DNA from: Superficieibacter sp. HKU1
Lineage (GTDB): Bacteria; Pseudomonadota; Gammaproteobacteria; Enterobacterales; Enterobacteriaceae
Direction of reading: 5' to 3'
DNA length: 64,000 nt
Assembly (NCBI RefSeq): GCF_029319185.1
Contig: NZ_CP119754.1
Coordinates: 2,170,001-2,234,000 of the forward strand
A program made the position numbers and the translations under genes. The stretch's first letter is position 1. Each line of letters begins with the position of its first letter. Shown piece after piece: positions 52,157-61,577 of this stretch. Under the pieces are notes generated by a model. That model had not been told where the DNA came from. It was given only the letters and a program-made list of their open reading frames with translations, and searched no databases.

Positions 52157-52798
52157 ATGGGTAAAAAAGCGCTACGCCTGTTATTTACGATGACGATTGT
52201 CTGGCCGGTGATCTGGCTGTGGCTTGGCCTGCGGGTTAAGCATCGGCATCTTATTCCCACCACGGGACCGGCGATTGTGGTGGCTAACCACAACAGTCAT
52301 ATGGACGTTTTTGCGCTGCTGTCGCTCTTTTCATTGCGCACTCAGCAGCAGGTGCATCCGGTTGCCGCGGCCGACTATTTTTTGCGTAACCGGTGGCTGG
52401 CATGGTTCACCTTAAATATTCTGAATATTATCCCGGTGGTACGCACCGGTGGAGATACCGATCCGCTGGCAGGCTGTGAGCAGGCGCTGCGACAGAATAA
52501 AATTCTGATCCTGTTCCCGGAAGGATCGCGGGGCGAGCCGGGAAAACTCTCGCCGCTGAAGTCCGGCATCTGGCATCTGCTCCAGCGCGTACCTGAAACC
52601 ACGGTGATCCCGGTATGGCTGTCGGGCACGGAAAAGGTACTGGCGAAGGGGAATCGTATTCCGCTGCCGCTGTTTATTGATGTCTGCGTGGGGGAAGCAC
52701 TCGGTACCCACCTGGATAAACCTGGTTTTATGGATTCGCTGTTGCAGGCATTACTGCATTTGCAACCACATTTACAGGGACCTGAAAAACATGACTAA
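52157..52798 (+). CDS. PlsC-like 1-acylglycerol-phosphate acyltransferase
   Basis: A 213-residue membrane-associated acyltransferase. The catalytic NHxxxxD box is NHNSHMD (residues 44-50) and the substrate-binding motif is FPEGSRG (120-126). It has an N-terminal hydrophobic helix (about residues 8-26). The gene starts 4 bp after ynbB and overlaps ynbC by 8 bp, so it is part of the same coupled operon. I recall ynbB and ynbC being adjacent in E. coli K-12, without this gene. The enzyme would acylate lysophosphatidate or a related lysolipid, giving the substrate for YnbB. Confidence 0.92.
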   Translation: MGKKALRLLFTMTIVWPVIWLWLGLRVKHRHLIPTTGPAIVVANHNSHMDVFALLSLFSLRTQQQVHPVAAADYFLRNRWLAWFTLNILNIIPVVRTGGDTDPLAGCEQALRQNKILILFPEGSRGEPGKLSPLKSGIWHLLQRVPETTVIPVWLSGTEKVLAKGNRIPLPLFIDVCVGEALGTHLDKPGFMDSLLQALLHLQPHLQGPEKHD

Positions 52799-54548
52799 CC
52801 TCCGCACGCCTGAAGAAAATACTTTTCTGACCAGCGATCGCCAGGCGCTGTTTTATCGCCACTGGCCTGCGCAAAGCGATACACCTGTGCGTAAGGTCAT
52901 TGTCCTGTTTCATCGCGGACATGAGCATTCCGGGCGGTTGCAGCATATCGTTGATGAACTGATGATGCCAGATACCGCCTTTTACGCCTGGGATGCCCGC
53001 GGTCACGGGCGAACGGAAGGTGCGCGCGGCTACAGTCCGTCGCTGGCCCGCTCGGTGCAGGACGTTGACGAATTCGTTCGCTTTGCCGCGGCGGACAGCC
53101 AGCTTACGCTGGACGAGGTGGTTGTGGTGGCGCAAAGCGTCGGGGCCGTACTGGCCGCAACGTGGGTGCATGATTACGCGCCGCAGCTGCGCGGCTTAAT
53201 CCTGGCCTCACCAGCGTTTAAGGTGAAATTGTACGTCCCGTTCGCCCGTCCCGGTCTGGGACTGATGCAGCGTTTTCGCGGTCTTTTCTACGTTAACTCT
53301 TACGTCAAAGGCAAATATCTGACTCACGATCCGGCACGCGTCGAGAGCTTCAACCACGACCCGCTAATTACCCGCGCCATCGCGGTCAATATTTTGCTGG
53401 AGCTGTACAAAACCTCAGAGCGTATCGTCAGCGACGCGGCTGCCATCGTCGTCCCGACGCAGATGCTGGTATCGGGTGAAGATTTTGTGGTGCATCGCAA
53501 ACCACAGCTGGACTTTTACCAGCGCCTGCGCAGTCCGCTGAAAGAGCTGCATATCCTGCCGGGGTTTTATCATGACACCCTCGGCGAGCAGGACCGCCAT
53601 CTGGTGTTTGATAAAATGCGCGCCTTTATTGACCGTCTTTATGCCAGCCCGCTGGCGCAATTTGATTATCGTGAAGAAGACAGCCACAGTCCCGGCGCAG
53701 ACGCCTGGCGCATTCTCAGCGGCGGGCCGGAGCCGTATTCCATTGAAGACCTGTCATTTCGGACATTGCGTTATGGCATGAAAGCGCTTGGCTCCCAGTC
53801 CACCGGCGTGAAACTGGGGTTTGATACTGGTTTCGACTCCGGTAGCACGCTGGATTATGTTTATCGCAACCAGCCGCAGGGCAGCAGCGTGCTGGGGCGG
53901 ATGATCGACAAAAACTACCTCAACAGCGTCGGCTGGCAGGGGATTCGCCAGCGTAAAATTCATCTCGATACGCTTATTAAGCAGGCGGTGGATCGTCTGG
54001 TCGGGGAAAATAAACCGGTGCGAATCGTGGATGTCGCCGCCGGGCATGGTCGCTACGTGCTGGATGCTCTCCAGGGAAATACTGCCGTAGACGCCATTCT
54101 GCTGCGCGACTACAGCGAACTGAACGTGAGCAAAGGTCAGGAGATGATTGCCCGGCGGGGTATGGCGGGTGTCGCACGATTTGAACGCGGTGATGCTTTC
54201 AACCGCGATGAGCTGGCGGCGCTTGATCCCACTCCCACGCTGGGTATTGTTTCGGGATTGTATGAACTGTTTCCGGAAAACGCGCCGGTACGCGCGTCGC
54301 TTGCCGGGTTAGCGGCCGCTATTCCGCCCGGCGGCGTGCTGATCTATACCGGGCAGCCCTGGCACCCGCAGCTGAAGACGATTGCCTGGTCACTTACCAG
54401 CCACAAGGACGGAAAAGCGTGGGTGATGCGCGTACGTTCGCAGGGCGAGATGGATGCGCTGGTGCGTGAAGCCGGATTCGATAAATGCGCCCAGCTTATC
54501 GACCAGTGGGGCATTTTTACCGTCTCCATGGCGGTACGTCGCGCATGA
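52791..54548 (+). CDS. ynbC: Bifunctional hydrolase-methyltransferase YnbC
   Basis: A 585-residue fusion, the same length as E. coli YnbC. Residues about 1-300 are a serine alpha/beta hydrolase of the monoacylglycerol-lipase/lysophospholipase type (VLFHRGHEHSGR, AWDARGHGRTEG, and VVVVAQSVGAVL with the nucleophile Ser, then GFYHDTLGE with the His). Residues about 390-585 are a class I SAM-dependent methyltransferase (VRIVDVAAGHGRYVLDAL). The start at 52791 overlaps the acyltransferase. It could both release acyl chains and methylate a lipid headgroup. Confidence 0.94.
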   Translation: MTNLRTPEENTFLTSDRQALFYRHWPAQSDTPVRKVIVLFHRGHEHSGRLQHIVDELMMPDTAFYAWDARGHGRTEGARGYSPSLARSVQDVDEFVRFAAADSQLTLDEVVVVAQSVGAVLAATWVHDYAPQLRGLILASPAFKVKLYVPFARPGLGLMQRFRGLFYVNSYVKGKYLTHDPARVESFNHDPLITRAIAVNILLELYKTSERIVSDAAAIVVPTQMLVSGEDFVVHRKPQLDFYQRLRSPLKELHILPGFYHDTLGEQDRHLVFDKMRAFIDRLYASPLAQFDYREEDSHSPGADAWRILSGGPEPYSIEDLSFRTLRYGMKALGSQSTGVKLGFDTGFDSGSTLDYVYRNQPQGSSVLGRMIDKNYLNSVGWQGIRQRKIHLDTLIKQAVDRLVGENKPVRIVDVAAGHGRYVLDALQGNTAVDAILLRDYSELNVSKGQEMIARRGMAGVARFERGDAFNRDELAALDPTPTLGIVSGLYELFPENAPVRASLAGLAAAIPPGGVLIYTGQPWHPQLKTIAWSLTSHKDGKAWVMRVRSQGEMDALVREAGFDKCAQLIDQWGIFTVSMAVRRA

Positions 54549-55822
54549 TAACCGTGGATCGTCGCATTCTGCTTCAGGGGCTTGGCTGGATAGCCCTGCT
54601 GGGGCCGGTTTTCTTTTTGACCTACGGGCAGGTGAATATCTATACCGCCAGCCGGAGTGATGTAGGCAGTATGGTCTTCTCCTGGGAGCACCATATTCCT
54701 TTTATTCCGCTGAGTATTATCCCGTACTGGAGTCTGGATCTTCTCTACGGGCTGTCGTTGTTGTGCTGCCGTACCCTGAGTGAACAGCGTCGGCTGGCGT
54801 GCCGGTTATTACTCGCCTCGCTGCTGGCCTGCCTGGGGTTTCTGCTCTTTCCGCTGCGTTTTACCTTCACGCGTCCGCACGTAGACGGCGCTGCAGGGTG
54901 GTTGTTTGGCCAGCTTGAGCAGTTCGATTTACCGTTTAATCAGTCGCCGTCGCTGCATATCATTCTCTGCTGGATCATCTGGTGGCATTTTCACCAGCGG
55001 CTTTCCGGCGGCTGGCAGAAACTGTGCGACGGCTGGTTTCTGCTGATCGCCGTATCGGTAGTTACCACCTGGCAGCATCATGTGATTGATGCGATCACCG
55101 GTCTGGCGGTCGGAATGCTGATTAGCTGGCTGATACCGGATCGGGGAAAGTGGCGCTTACGCCGTCCTGATGCCGGGCGCAGAAAACTGGCTCTGCGTTA
55201 TTTTGCCGGGGCGCTGTTGTGTCTGGCAACGCCGTGGCTGAGCTGGGCCGCGATTTCGCTGCTCATGGTGACGCTGGGCTATATGGCGTTTGGCGCGTCG
55301 GCGATGCAGAAAGATGCTGAAGGGCGCATTGCCCCCGCTGCATACTGGCTGTTGCTTCCCTGGCGCCTGGGCACGCATCTCTCTGCCCTCTGGTTTACCC
55401 GCAACGTGCCTACCGTCGCTCCCGTCACCGAAGGCATTTTTCTCGGCAGCTATCCCCGTCAGCCAACGGAACCGCGCGCCGTTCTCGATCTTACCTGCGA
55501 ATTCCCCCGCGCGGCGGCAACCGCACACCAGGTTTATTACAGCGTGCCGATGCTTGATCTGGTGGTGCCGGAAGAGGAGCAGCTGACGCTGGCCGTTAAT
55601 CAGCTTGAACAGCTGCGCGCTGAGTATGGAACGGTGCTGGTTCACTGTGCGCTGGGGCTGTCGCGCAGTGCGCTGGTGGTTGCGGCCTGGCTTTTACGTA
55701 CCGGCAAGGCGCGGACGGCTGAAGAGGCGGTGGCAACGATCCGCGCCTGTCGCCAGCAGATTGTGATTAAACCCGGCCAACTGGAGGCACTGCACCAATG
55801 GCAGAAGACCGTGACGACCTGA
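54545..55822 (+). CDS. ynbD: PAP2/dual-specificity phosphatase fusion YnbD
   Basis: A 425-residue membrane protein. The N-terminal half has about six helices and PAP2 lipid-phosphatase signatures (SPSLHIILCW and WQHHVIDAITG). The C-terminal soluble domain (residues about 300-425) is a dual-specificity/tyrosine-type phosphatase with active site HCALGLSRS and an upstream general-acid region. It overlaps ynbC by 4 bp and the next gene by 25 bp. The DSP domain resembles PTPMT1-like lipid phosphatases, so dephosphorylation of a phosphatidyl-alcohol phosphate made by YnbA is a plausible step. Confidence 0.93.
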   Translation: MITVDRRILLQGLGWIALLGPVFFLTYGQVNIYTASRSDVGSMVFSWEHHIPFIPLSIIPYWSLDLLYGLSLLCCRTLSEQRRLACRLLLASLLACLGFLLFPLRFTFTRPHVDGAAGWLFGQLEQFDLPFNQSPSLHIILCWIIWWHFHQRLSGGWQKLCDGWFLLIAVSVVTTWQHHVIDAITGLAVGMLISWLIPDRGKWRLRRPDAGRRKLALRYFAGALLCLATPWLSWAAISLLMVTLGYMAFGASAMQKDAEGRIAPAAYWLLLPWRLGTHLSALWFTRNVPTVAPVTEGIFLGSYPRQPTEPRAVLDLTCEFPRAAATAHQVYYSVPMLDLVVPEEEQLTLAVNQLEQLRAEYGTVLVHCALGLSRSALVVAAWLLRTGKARTAEEAVATIRACRQQIVIKPGQLEALHQWQKTVTT

Positions 55823-56193
55823 CAAGCGCGGCGCTGCTGACGCATTCGCTGGCAAGCTGGAAATTCTTTTTGCCGCTGGGGGCGCTGCCGTTGCTGTGGG
55901 CTATAACAGCGTTACCCGCTGGTTGGCTGCAAATCATACTGGTCGTCAACGCAGGTTATATTGCGTTTGGCTGCTGGCGACTGTGGCTGGACGAAGGCTA
56001 TTTCAGAATGCTTAATCATGACTGCCATGCAGCGGCGGGAGAAACGCTGGCCTTTATCTGGCGGCGTGAACGCCTCAATACCTTAACCCCGACAGAGCGG
56101 AAGCAGGGTGCCCGGCGGCAGCTGCATCTGACGATGAAAGCAACGATGCTGGCGTGGGCACTGTGGGTATTTGCGCTGATTATTACGCTCTGA
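55798..56193 (+). CDS. Small membrane protein at the end of the ynb operon
   Basis: A 131-residue protein with two or three hydrophobic segments (about residues 24-60 as a hairpin and 112-130). Between them lies a cytoplasmic stretch with FRMLNHDCHAAAGETLAFIW and many basic residues (RRERLNTLTPTERKQGARRQ). No family recognised. It overlaps ynbD by 25 bp, so it is co-translated and probably serves the same pathway. It could be a scaffold or regulatory subunit. Confidence 0.75.
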   Translation: MAEDRDDLTSAALLTHSLASWKFFLPLGALPLLWAITALPAGWLQIILVVNAGYIAFGCWRLWLDEGYFRMLNHDCHAAAGETLAFIWRRERLNTLTPTERKQGARRQLHLTMKATMLAWALWVFALIITL

Positions 56194-56230
56194 GAACGTC
56201 GATACTCAATTCTCGGTCAGGAAAACAACC

Positions 56231-56746
56231 ATGAAACTATACGCCTCTCTGATCGGCATACTGCTTTTAAACGCAGCCCAGCCAGACGCTTTTGCCGCCG
56301 GCACAACGAAAAGCCTGTGGGAGATCATGACGCTTCTTCGCAGCGAATCGGCCATGACGCGCGAGAGTATTGCCCGGGATTTGTCTGCCGAACTGACCTT
56401 AAAAAACCAGAATCAATACACGTTGTTTTATGCAGGCGCTGGTCCTCAGCTCAACGATAATCTGCGTATTGCTAATATCGATTTTAGAGTGCCCACACCC
56501 GGCGCTTCGCCGCGTGGCAGCTTTCTGGTGCTCAGTCTGGAAGGGAAAGGGTGTATCACTCTGGATGATGTTAAGCAGCATTATGCTGGCTTAACCCTCG
56601 GTCAGGTGCCGCACGGACATTCGCTGGAAGAGGAAACCGGATACCGCACCACGTTTAACCACTGGAAGCTGGCGTTTGGCTTTAAAGAAAAACGCCCGGC
56701 GTGCCTGGCGAGCGTGGTATTTGATTCTGCAGAAGAGCATCAGTAA
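56231..56746 (+). CDS. Exported protein of unknown function
   Basis: A 171-residue protein with a signal peptide (cleavage near AFA/AGT, residue 23). The mature part is mixed alpha/beta with RGSFLVLSLEGKGCITLDDV and a late KEKRPACLASVVF; the two Cys could pair in the periplasm. No family recognised. It starts 38 bp after the preceding gene on the same strand behind CAGGAAA, so it may belong to the ynb operon or have its own promoter. A stem-loop follows it. Confidence 0.75.
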   Translation: MKLYASLIGILLLNAAQPDAFAAGTTKSLWEIMTLLRSESAMTRESIARDLSAELTLKNQNQYTLFYAGAGPQLNDNLRIANIDFRVPTPGASPRGSFLVLSLEGKGCITLDDVKQHYAGLTLGQVPHGHSLEEETGYRTTFNHWKLAFGFKEKRPACLASVVFDSAEEHQ

Positions 56747-56772
56747 CGACGTAGGTTGCTCAGGGTTGATAA

Positions 56773-56798
56773 GCCCTCCCGCGAAGAGGCGGGAAGGC
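56773..56798. terminator. Bidirectional stem-loop before azoR
   Basis: GCCCTCCCGC and GCGGGAAGGC form a 10-bp stem with one mismatch and a 6-nt loop between the convergent exported-protein gene and azoR. Confidence 0.65.
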
Positions 56799-56805
56799 TG
56801 AGAAC

Positions 56806-57411
56806 TTACGCTGCTACCAGACCATCAATCGCCGCTTTCGCGTCATTCTGCGCCTGCGCGGCTACGTCCGGACCGTAAGCGATACCTTCGGCAAAGACGA
56901 AATTCACATCGGTGATACCGATAAAGCCGAGGAACAGCGTCAGGTAAGGCGCAACCAGATCCGTTGGGGTATCTTTATGGATGCCGCCGCGGCTGGAGAG
57001 GATCACGGCGCGTTTGCCAGTGACCAGACCTTCCGGCCCTTTTTCGGTGTAGCGGAAGGTCACGCCAGCACGGGCGACCAGATCAAAATAGTTTTTCAGC
57101 TGGGTCGGAATATTGAAGTTATACATCGGCGCGTTGATAACAATCACATCGTGAGCCTGCAGCTCTGCAATCAGCTCGTCGGAAAGCGCCAGCGCTTCCT
57201 GCTGACGTGGGGTCAGCGGTGCATCGCTCGGACGCAGCGCGCCAACCAGTTCGCCATCCAGCACCGGAACGGGATTTGCCGCCAGATCGCGGACGGTCAC
57301 TTCATCACCCGGATGTTTTTCACTCCACTGCGCAACAAAGTAGTCAGATAGCTGACCAGACTGTGAATACCCTGCCAGGATGCTCGATTTAAGAACCAAT
57401 ACTTTGCTCAT
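56806..57411 (-). CDS. azoR: FMN-dependent NADH-azoreductase AzoR
   Basis: A 201-residue flavodoxin-fold enzyme that reduces azo dyes and quinones with NADH. FMN contacts are visible: SSILAGYSQSGQLSDYF at the start, NAPMYNFNIPTQLKNYFD in the middle and SSRGGIHKDT. It matches E. coli AzoR (formerly AcpD) along its length and is divergent from hrpA, as in E. coli. It is cytoplasmic, in contrast to the exported flavodoxin at 15869-16453. It protects against thiol and quinone stress. Confidence 0.97.
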   Translation of the reverse strand: MSKVLVLKSSILAGYSQSGQLSDYFVAQWSEKHPGDEVTVRDLAANPVPVLDGELVGALRPSDAPLTPRQQEALALSDELIAELQAHDVIVINAPMYNFNIPTQLKNYFDLVARAGVTFRYTEKGPEGLVTGKRAVILSSRGGIHKDTPTDLVAPYLTLFLGFIGITDVNFVFAEGIAYGPDVAAQAQNDAKAAIDGLVAA

Positions 57412-57611
57412 GGGTGTTTCCTTTTATGTGTTTGAAGGGGGATAGCCCGCTACTTGTTGACACTCTATTCACAATTGCCGCCCAGTGATAGCGCAATATA
57501 TCGAATTCTATATTCGATTTTTTTGAATAAGGCGGTTAAACCAGCAGTGTGTTACCCTATACCTATCATAAAAGTACCTTTATCTCAGGCATATCATTGC
57601 CACATAACATG

Positions 57612-60600
57612 ATGACAGAACAACAGAAATTGACGCCAGCGCACCTGCATCAGCAGCTTGACGAGCTGATGCTGCGCGACAAGCAGCGCTTCGCGAAACG
57701 GCTTCACGGCGCGAAGAAGGTTAAAAATCCTGAAGCTCAACACGGTATCCTTACCACGCTCGCGGGTGAAATCCAGCAGGCGGCGGGGAGAGTTGCGCTC
57801 CGGGTGGCGGCCCGCCCGCAGATAACGTACCCGGAAAATTTGCCGGTCAGCCAGAAAAAACAGGCCATCCTTGAGGCCGTGCGCGATCACCAGGTCGTCA
57901 TTGTCGCGGGGGAGACCGGCTCCGGTAAAACGACGCAGCTTCCCAAAATCTGCATGGAACTGGGGCGCGGTATTAAAGGCCTGATTGGTCACACTCAGCC
58001 ACGTCGTCTGGCGGCGCGAACCGTTGCCAACCGTATTGCCGAAGAGTTGCAAACCGAGCCGGGTGGCTGCGTCGGCTATAAAGTCCGCTTCAGCGATCGC
58101 GTCAGTGATAACACGATGGTTAAGCTGATGACCGACGGCATTTTGCTGGCCGAGATCCAGCAGGACCGGCTGCTGATGCAGTACGACACCATCATTATTG
58201 ACGAAGCGCATGAACGCAGCCTGAACATTGATTTTCTGCTCGGCTACCTGCGCGAGCTGTTACCGCGCCGTCCGGATCTGAAGATCATCATCACCTCGGC
58301 GACCATCGATCCGGAACGTTTCTCGCGCCACTTTAATAATGCGCCGATCATTGAGGTCTCCGGACGCACCTATCCGGTGGAAGTGCGCTATCGCCCGATT
58401 GTAGAAGAAGCGGATGATACCGAACGCGACCAGCTCCAGGCTATCTTCGACGCGGTGGACGAGCTGGGACGGGAAAGCGCGGGCGACATCCTGATCTTTA
58501 TGAGCGGTGAGCGCGAAATCCGTGATACCGCCGATGCACTGAACAAACTCAACCTGCGCCACACCGAGGTGCTGCCGCTGTATGCCCGCCTGTCGAATAG
58601 CGAGCAGAACCGCGTTTTTCAGCCGCACGGCGGGCGGCGTATTGTGCTGGCAACCAACGTGGCGGAAACCTCGCTAACGGTGCCGGGTATCAAATACGTT
58701 ATCGATCCCGGTACGGCGCGTATCAGTCGTTACAGTTTCCGCACCAAAGTCCAGCGCCTGCCGATTGAGCCAGTGTCGCAGGCGTCTGCCAACCAGCGTA
58801 AAGGGCGCTGCGGCCGCGTGTCGGAGGGGATCTGCATCCGTCTTTATTCGGAAGACGATTTCCTGTCACGCCCGGAATTTACCGATCCGGAAATTCTGCG
58901 TACTAACCTGGCGTCCGTTATTCTGCAAATGACCGCGCTGGGGCTGGGAGATATCGCCGCGTTCCCGTTTGTTGAAGCGCCGGAAAAACGCAACATTCAG
59001 GATGGCGTGCGTCTGCTGGAAGAGTTGGGGGCCATCACCACCGACGAGCAGCAAACGGCCTATAAGCTGACGGCTCAGGGCCGCCAGCTATCGCAACTGC
59101 CAGTCGATCCGCGTCTGGCACGGATGGTGCTGGAAGCGCAAAAACATGGCTGCGTGCGCGAAGCGATGATCATCACCTCCGCGCTGTCCATTCAGGATCC
59201 GCGCGAGCGTCCGATGGACAAACAGCAGGCGTCCGACGAGAAGCATCGCCGCTTCCACGATAAAGAATCCGATTTCCTCGCGTTTGTGAACCTGTGGAAC
59301 TACCTCGGCGAGCAGCAGAAGGCGCTCTCCTCGAACGCTTTCCGTCGCCTGTGCCGCACCGATTACCTTAACTATCTGCGCGTGCGTGAGTGGCAGGATA
59401 TTTATACCCAGCTGCGCCAGGTGGTGAAAGAACTGGGCATTCCGGTAAACAGCGAGCCTGCGGAGTACCGCGAAATTCATATTGCGCTGCTGACCGGGTT
59501 ACTCTCGCATATCGGCATGAAAGACGCCGACAAGCAGGAATATACCGGCGCACGCAACGCGCGTTTTTCGATCTTCCCCGGTTCCGGCTTATTCAAAAAG
59601 CCGCCTAAATGGACGATGGTCGCTGAGCTGGTGGAGACCAGCCGCCTGTGGGGACGCATCGCTGCGCGGATCGATCCAGAATGGGTTGAACCGGTGGCAC
59701 AGCATCTGTTGAAACGCTCGTACAGCGAACCCCACTGGGAGCGGGCGCAGGGCGCGGTAATGGCGACGGAAAAAGTCACCGTCTACGGCTTGCCCATTGT
59801 TGCCGCGCGAAAAGTGAACTACAGCCAGATTGACCCGGCGCTGTGCCGCGAGTTGTTTATTCGTCATGCGCTGGTCGAAGGTGACTGGCAAACGCGTCAC
59901 GCCTTCTTTCGCGAGAATCTGAAGCTGCGTGCCGAAGTGGAAGAGCTGGAGCACAAATCCCGTCGCCGCGACATTCTGGTCGATGACGAAACGCTGTTTG
60001 AATTTTACGACCAGCGCATTAGCGTGGATGTTATTTCTGCCCGCCATTTCGACAGCTGGTGGAAAAAGGTCAGCCGCGAGACGCCGGACCTGCTCAACTT
60101 TGAAAAAAGTATGCTGATTAAAGAGGGCGCGGAGTCGATTAGCAAGCTCGATTATCCGAACTTCTGGCACCAGGGCAATCTCAAACTGCGCCTGAGCTAC
60201 CAGTTTGAGCCGGGGGCGGATGCGGACGGTGTCACCGTGCATATTCCGCTGCCGTTGCTGAACCAGGTCGAAGAAGCCGGTTTCGAATGGCAGATCCCCG
60301 GCCTGCGCCGTGAGCTGGTGATTGCGCTGATCAAATCGTTACCGAAACCCGTTCGCCGCAATTTCGTGCCTGCGCCCAACTATGCCGAGGCATTTCTGGG
60401 CCGCGTGACGGCGCTGGAATTGCCGCTGCTGGAGGCGCTGGAGCGCGAACTACGGCGGATGACCGGCAACACCATCGACCGTGACGACTGGCACTGGGAT
60501 CAGGTACCCGATCATCTTAAAATCACTTACCGTGTGGTGGATGATAAAAACAAAAAACTGCTCGAAGGCCGCGATTTAACGGCGCTGAAAGAGAGTCTGA

Positions 60601-61514
60601 AAGGCAAAGTCCAGGAGACGCTTTCGGCAGTAGCGGACGATGGTATCGAACAAAGCGGCCTGCATATCTGGAGCTTTGGTACTCTCGCGGAAAGCTACGA
60701 GCAGAAGCGCGGCAACTATAAAGTGAAAGCGTGGCCTGCGCTGGTCGACGAGCGCGATAGCGTGGCGATTAAACTGTTCGATAACCCGCTGGAGCAGCAG
60801 CAGGCAATGTGGCGCGGGCTGCGGCGTTTACTGCTTCTCAACATCCCGTCGCCGATCAAATATCTGCATGAGAAGCTGCCGAATAAAGCCAAACTGGGAC
60901 TCTATTTTAACCCGTATGGCAAGGTGCTGGATCTGATCGACGACTGCATCTCCTGCGGCGTCGATAAACTGATTCATGAAGCGGGAGGCCCGGTGTGGAC
61001 CGAAGAGGGCTTCGCCGTCCTGCATGAAAAAGTGCGCGCTGAACTGAACGACACCGTCGTGGAGATCGCTAAACAGGTCGAACAAATCCTCACCGCCGTG
61101 TTCACCATCAACAAACGGCTTAAAGGCCGGGTGGATATGACCATGGCGCTGGGGCTGTCGGATATCAAAGCGCAGATGAACGGGCTGGTGTATCGCGGTT
61201 TTGTTACCGGCAACGGCTTTAAACGCCTTGCCGACACGCTGCGTTATTTACAGGCGATTGAAAAACGGCTGGAGAAACTGGCGGTCGATCCGCATCGCGA
61301 CCGGGCACAAATGCTGAAAGTGGAGCAGGTCCAGCAGGCGTGGCAACAGTGGCTGAATAAACTGCCGCCCGCGCGTCGTGAAGATGAGGACGTGAAAGAG
61401 ATCCGCTGGATGATCGAGGAGTTACGGGTCAGCTACTTCGCTCAGCAGCTGGGCACGCCGTACCCGATATCCGATAAGCGTATTTTACAGGCGATGGAGC
61501 AGATTAGCAGTTAA
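57612..61514 (+). CDS. hrpA: ATP-dependent RNA helicase HrpA
   Basis: A 1300-residue DEAH-box helicase, the same length as E. coli HrpA. Motifs: GETGSGKT (residues 100-107), TQPRRLAAR, DEAHERS, SATID, then helicase-C (TNVAETSLTVPGI, QRKGRCGRV), the winged-helix/OB region, and a long C-terminal domain. The start at 57612 (MTEQQKLTP) matches E. coli; an ATG just before it at 57609 is equally possible. HrpA takes part in fimbrial mRNA processing and in splitting collided ribosomes. It is followed by a terminator. Confidence 0.98.
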   Translation: MTEQQKLTPAHLHQQLDELMLRDKQRFAKRLHGAKKVKNPEAQHGILTTLAGEIQQAAGRVALRVAARPQITYPENLPVSQKKQAILEAVRDHQVVIVAGETGSGKTTQLPKICMELGRGIKGLIGHTQPRRLAARTVANRIAEELQTEPGGCVGYKVRFSDRVSDNTMVKLMTDGILLAEIQQDRLLMQYDTIIIDEAHERSLNIDFLLGYLRELLPRRPDLKIIITSATIDPERFSRHFNNAPIIEVSGRTYPVEVRYRPIVEEADDTERDQLQAIFDAVDELGRESAGDILIFMSGEREIRDTADALNKLNLRHTEVLPLYARLSNSEQNRVFQPHGGRRIVLATNVAETSLTVPGIKYVIDPGTARISRYSFRTKVQRLPIEPVSQASANQRKGRCGRVSEGICIRLYSEDDFLSRPEFTDPEILRTNLASVILQMTALGLGDIAAFPFVEAPEKRNIQDGVRLLEELGAITTDEQQTAYKLTAQGRQLSQLPVDPRLARMVLEAQKHGCVREAMIITSALSIQDPRERPMDKQQASDEKHRRFHDKESDFLAFVNLWNYLGEQQKALSSNAFRRLCRTDYLNYLRVREWQDIYTQLRQVVKELGIPVNSEPAEYREIHIALLTGLLSHIGMKDADKQEYTGARNARFSIFPGSGLFKKPPKWTMVAELVETSRLWGRIAARIDPEWVEPVAQHLLKRSYSEPHWERAQGAVMATEKVTVYGLPIVAARKVNYSQIDPALCRELFIRHALVEGDWQTRHAFFRENLKLRAEVEELEHKSRRRDILVDDETLFEFYDQRISVDVISARHFDSWWKKVSRETPDLLNFEKSMLIKEGAESISKLDYPNFWHQGNLKLRLSYQFEPGADADGVTVHIPLPLLNQVEEAGFEWQIPGLRRELVIALIKSLPKPVRRNFVPAPNYAEAFLGRVTALELPLLEALERELRRMTGNTIDRDDWHWDQVPDHLKITYRVVDDKNKKLLEGRDLTALKESLKGKVQETLSAVADDGIEQSGLHIWSFGTLAESYEQKRGNYKVKAWPALVDERDSVAIKLFDNPLEQQQAMWRGLRRLLLLNIPSPIKYLHEKLPNKAKLGLYFNPYGKVLDLIDDCISCGVDKLIHEAGGPVWTEEGFAVLHEKVRAELNDTVVEIAKQVEQILTAVFTINKRLKGRVDMTMALGLSDIKAQMNGLVYRGFVTGNGFKRLADTLRYLQAIEKRLEKLAVDPHRDRAQMLKVEQVQQAWQQWLNKLPPARREDEDVKEIRWMIEELRVSYFAQQLGTPYPISDKRILQAMEQISS

Positions 61515-61541
61515 CATTCCCCGTTAATGTACTGTGCTTAT

Positions 61542-61573
61542 AAACCCGGTTTGCGTAAAAACAGCCGGGTTTT
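61542..61573. terminator. Terminator between hrpA and the efflux operon
   Basis: AAACCCGG and CCGGGTTT form an 8-bp stem with a 15-nt loop, followed by T residues on the plus strand and by A-run complement on the minus strand. It serves hrpA and possibly the convergent outer-membrane channel gene. Confidence 0.75.
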
Positions 61574-61577
61574 ACTT

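Noticed and set aside
57594..60242. Long minus-strand ORFs opposite hrpA (and similar ones opposite ydbK and ydbH)
   Set aside because: They mirror the third-position GC bias of the real genes, have no start signals and no protein-family likeness.
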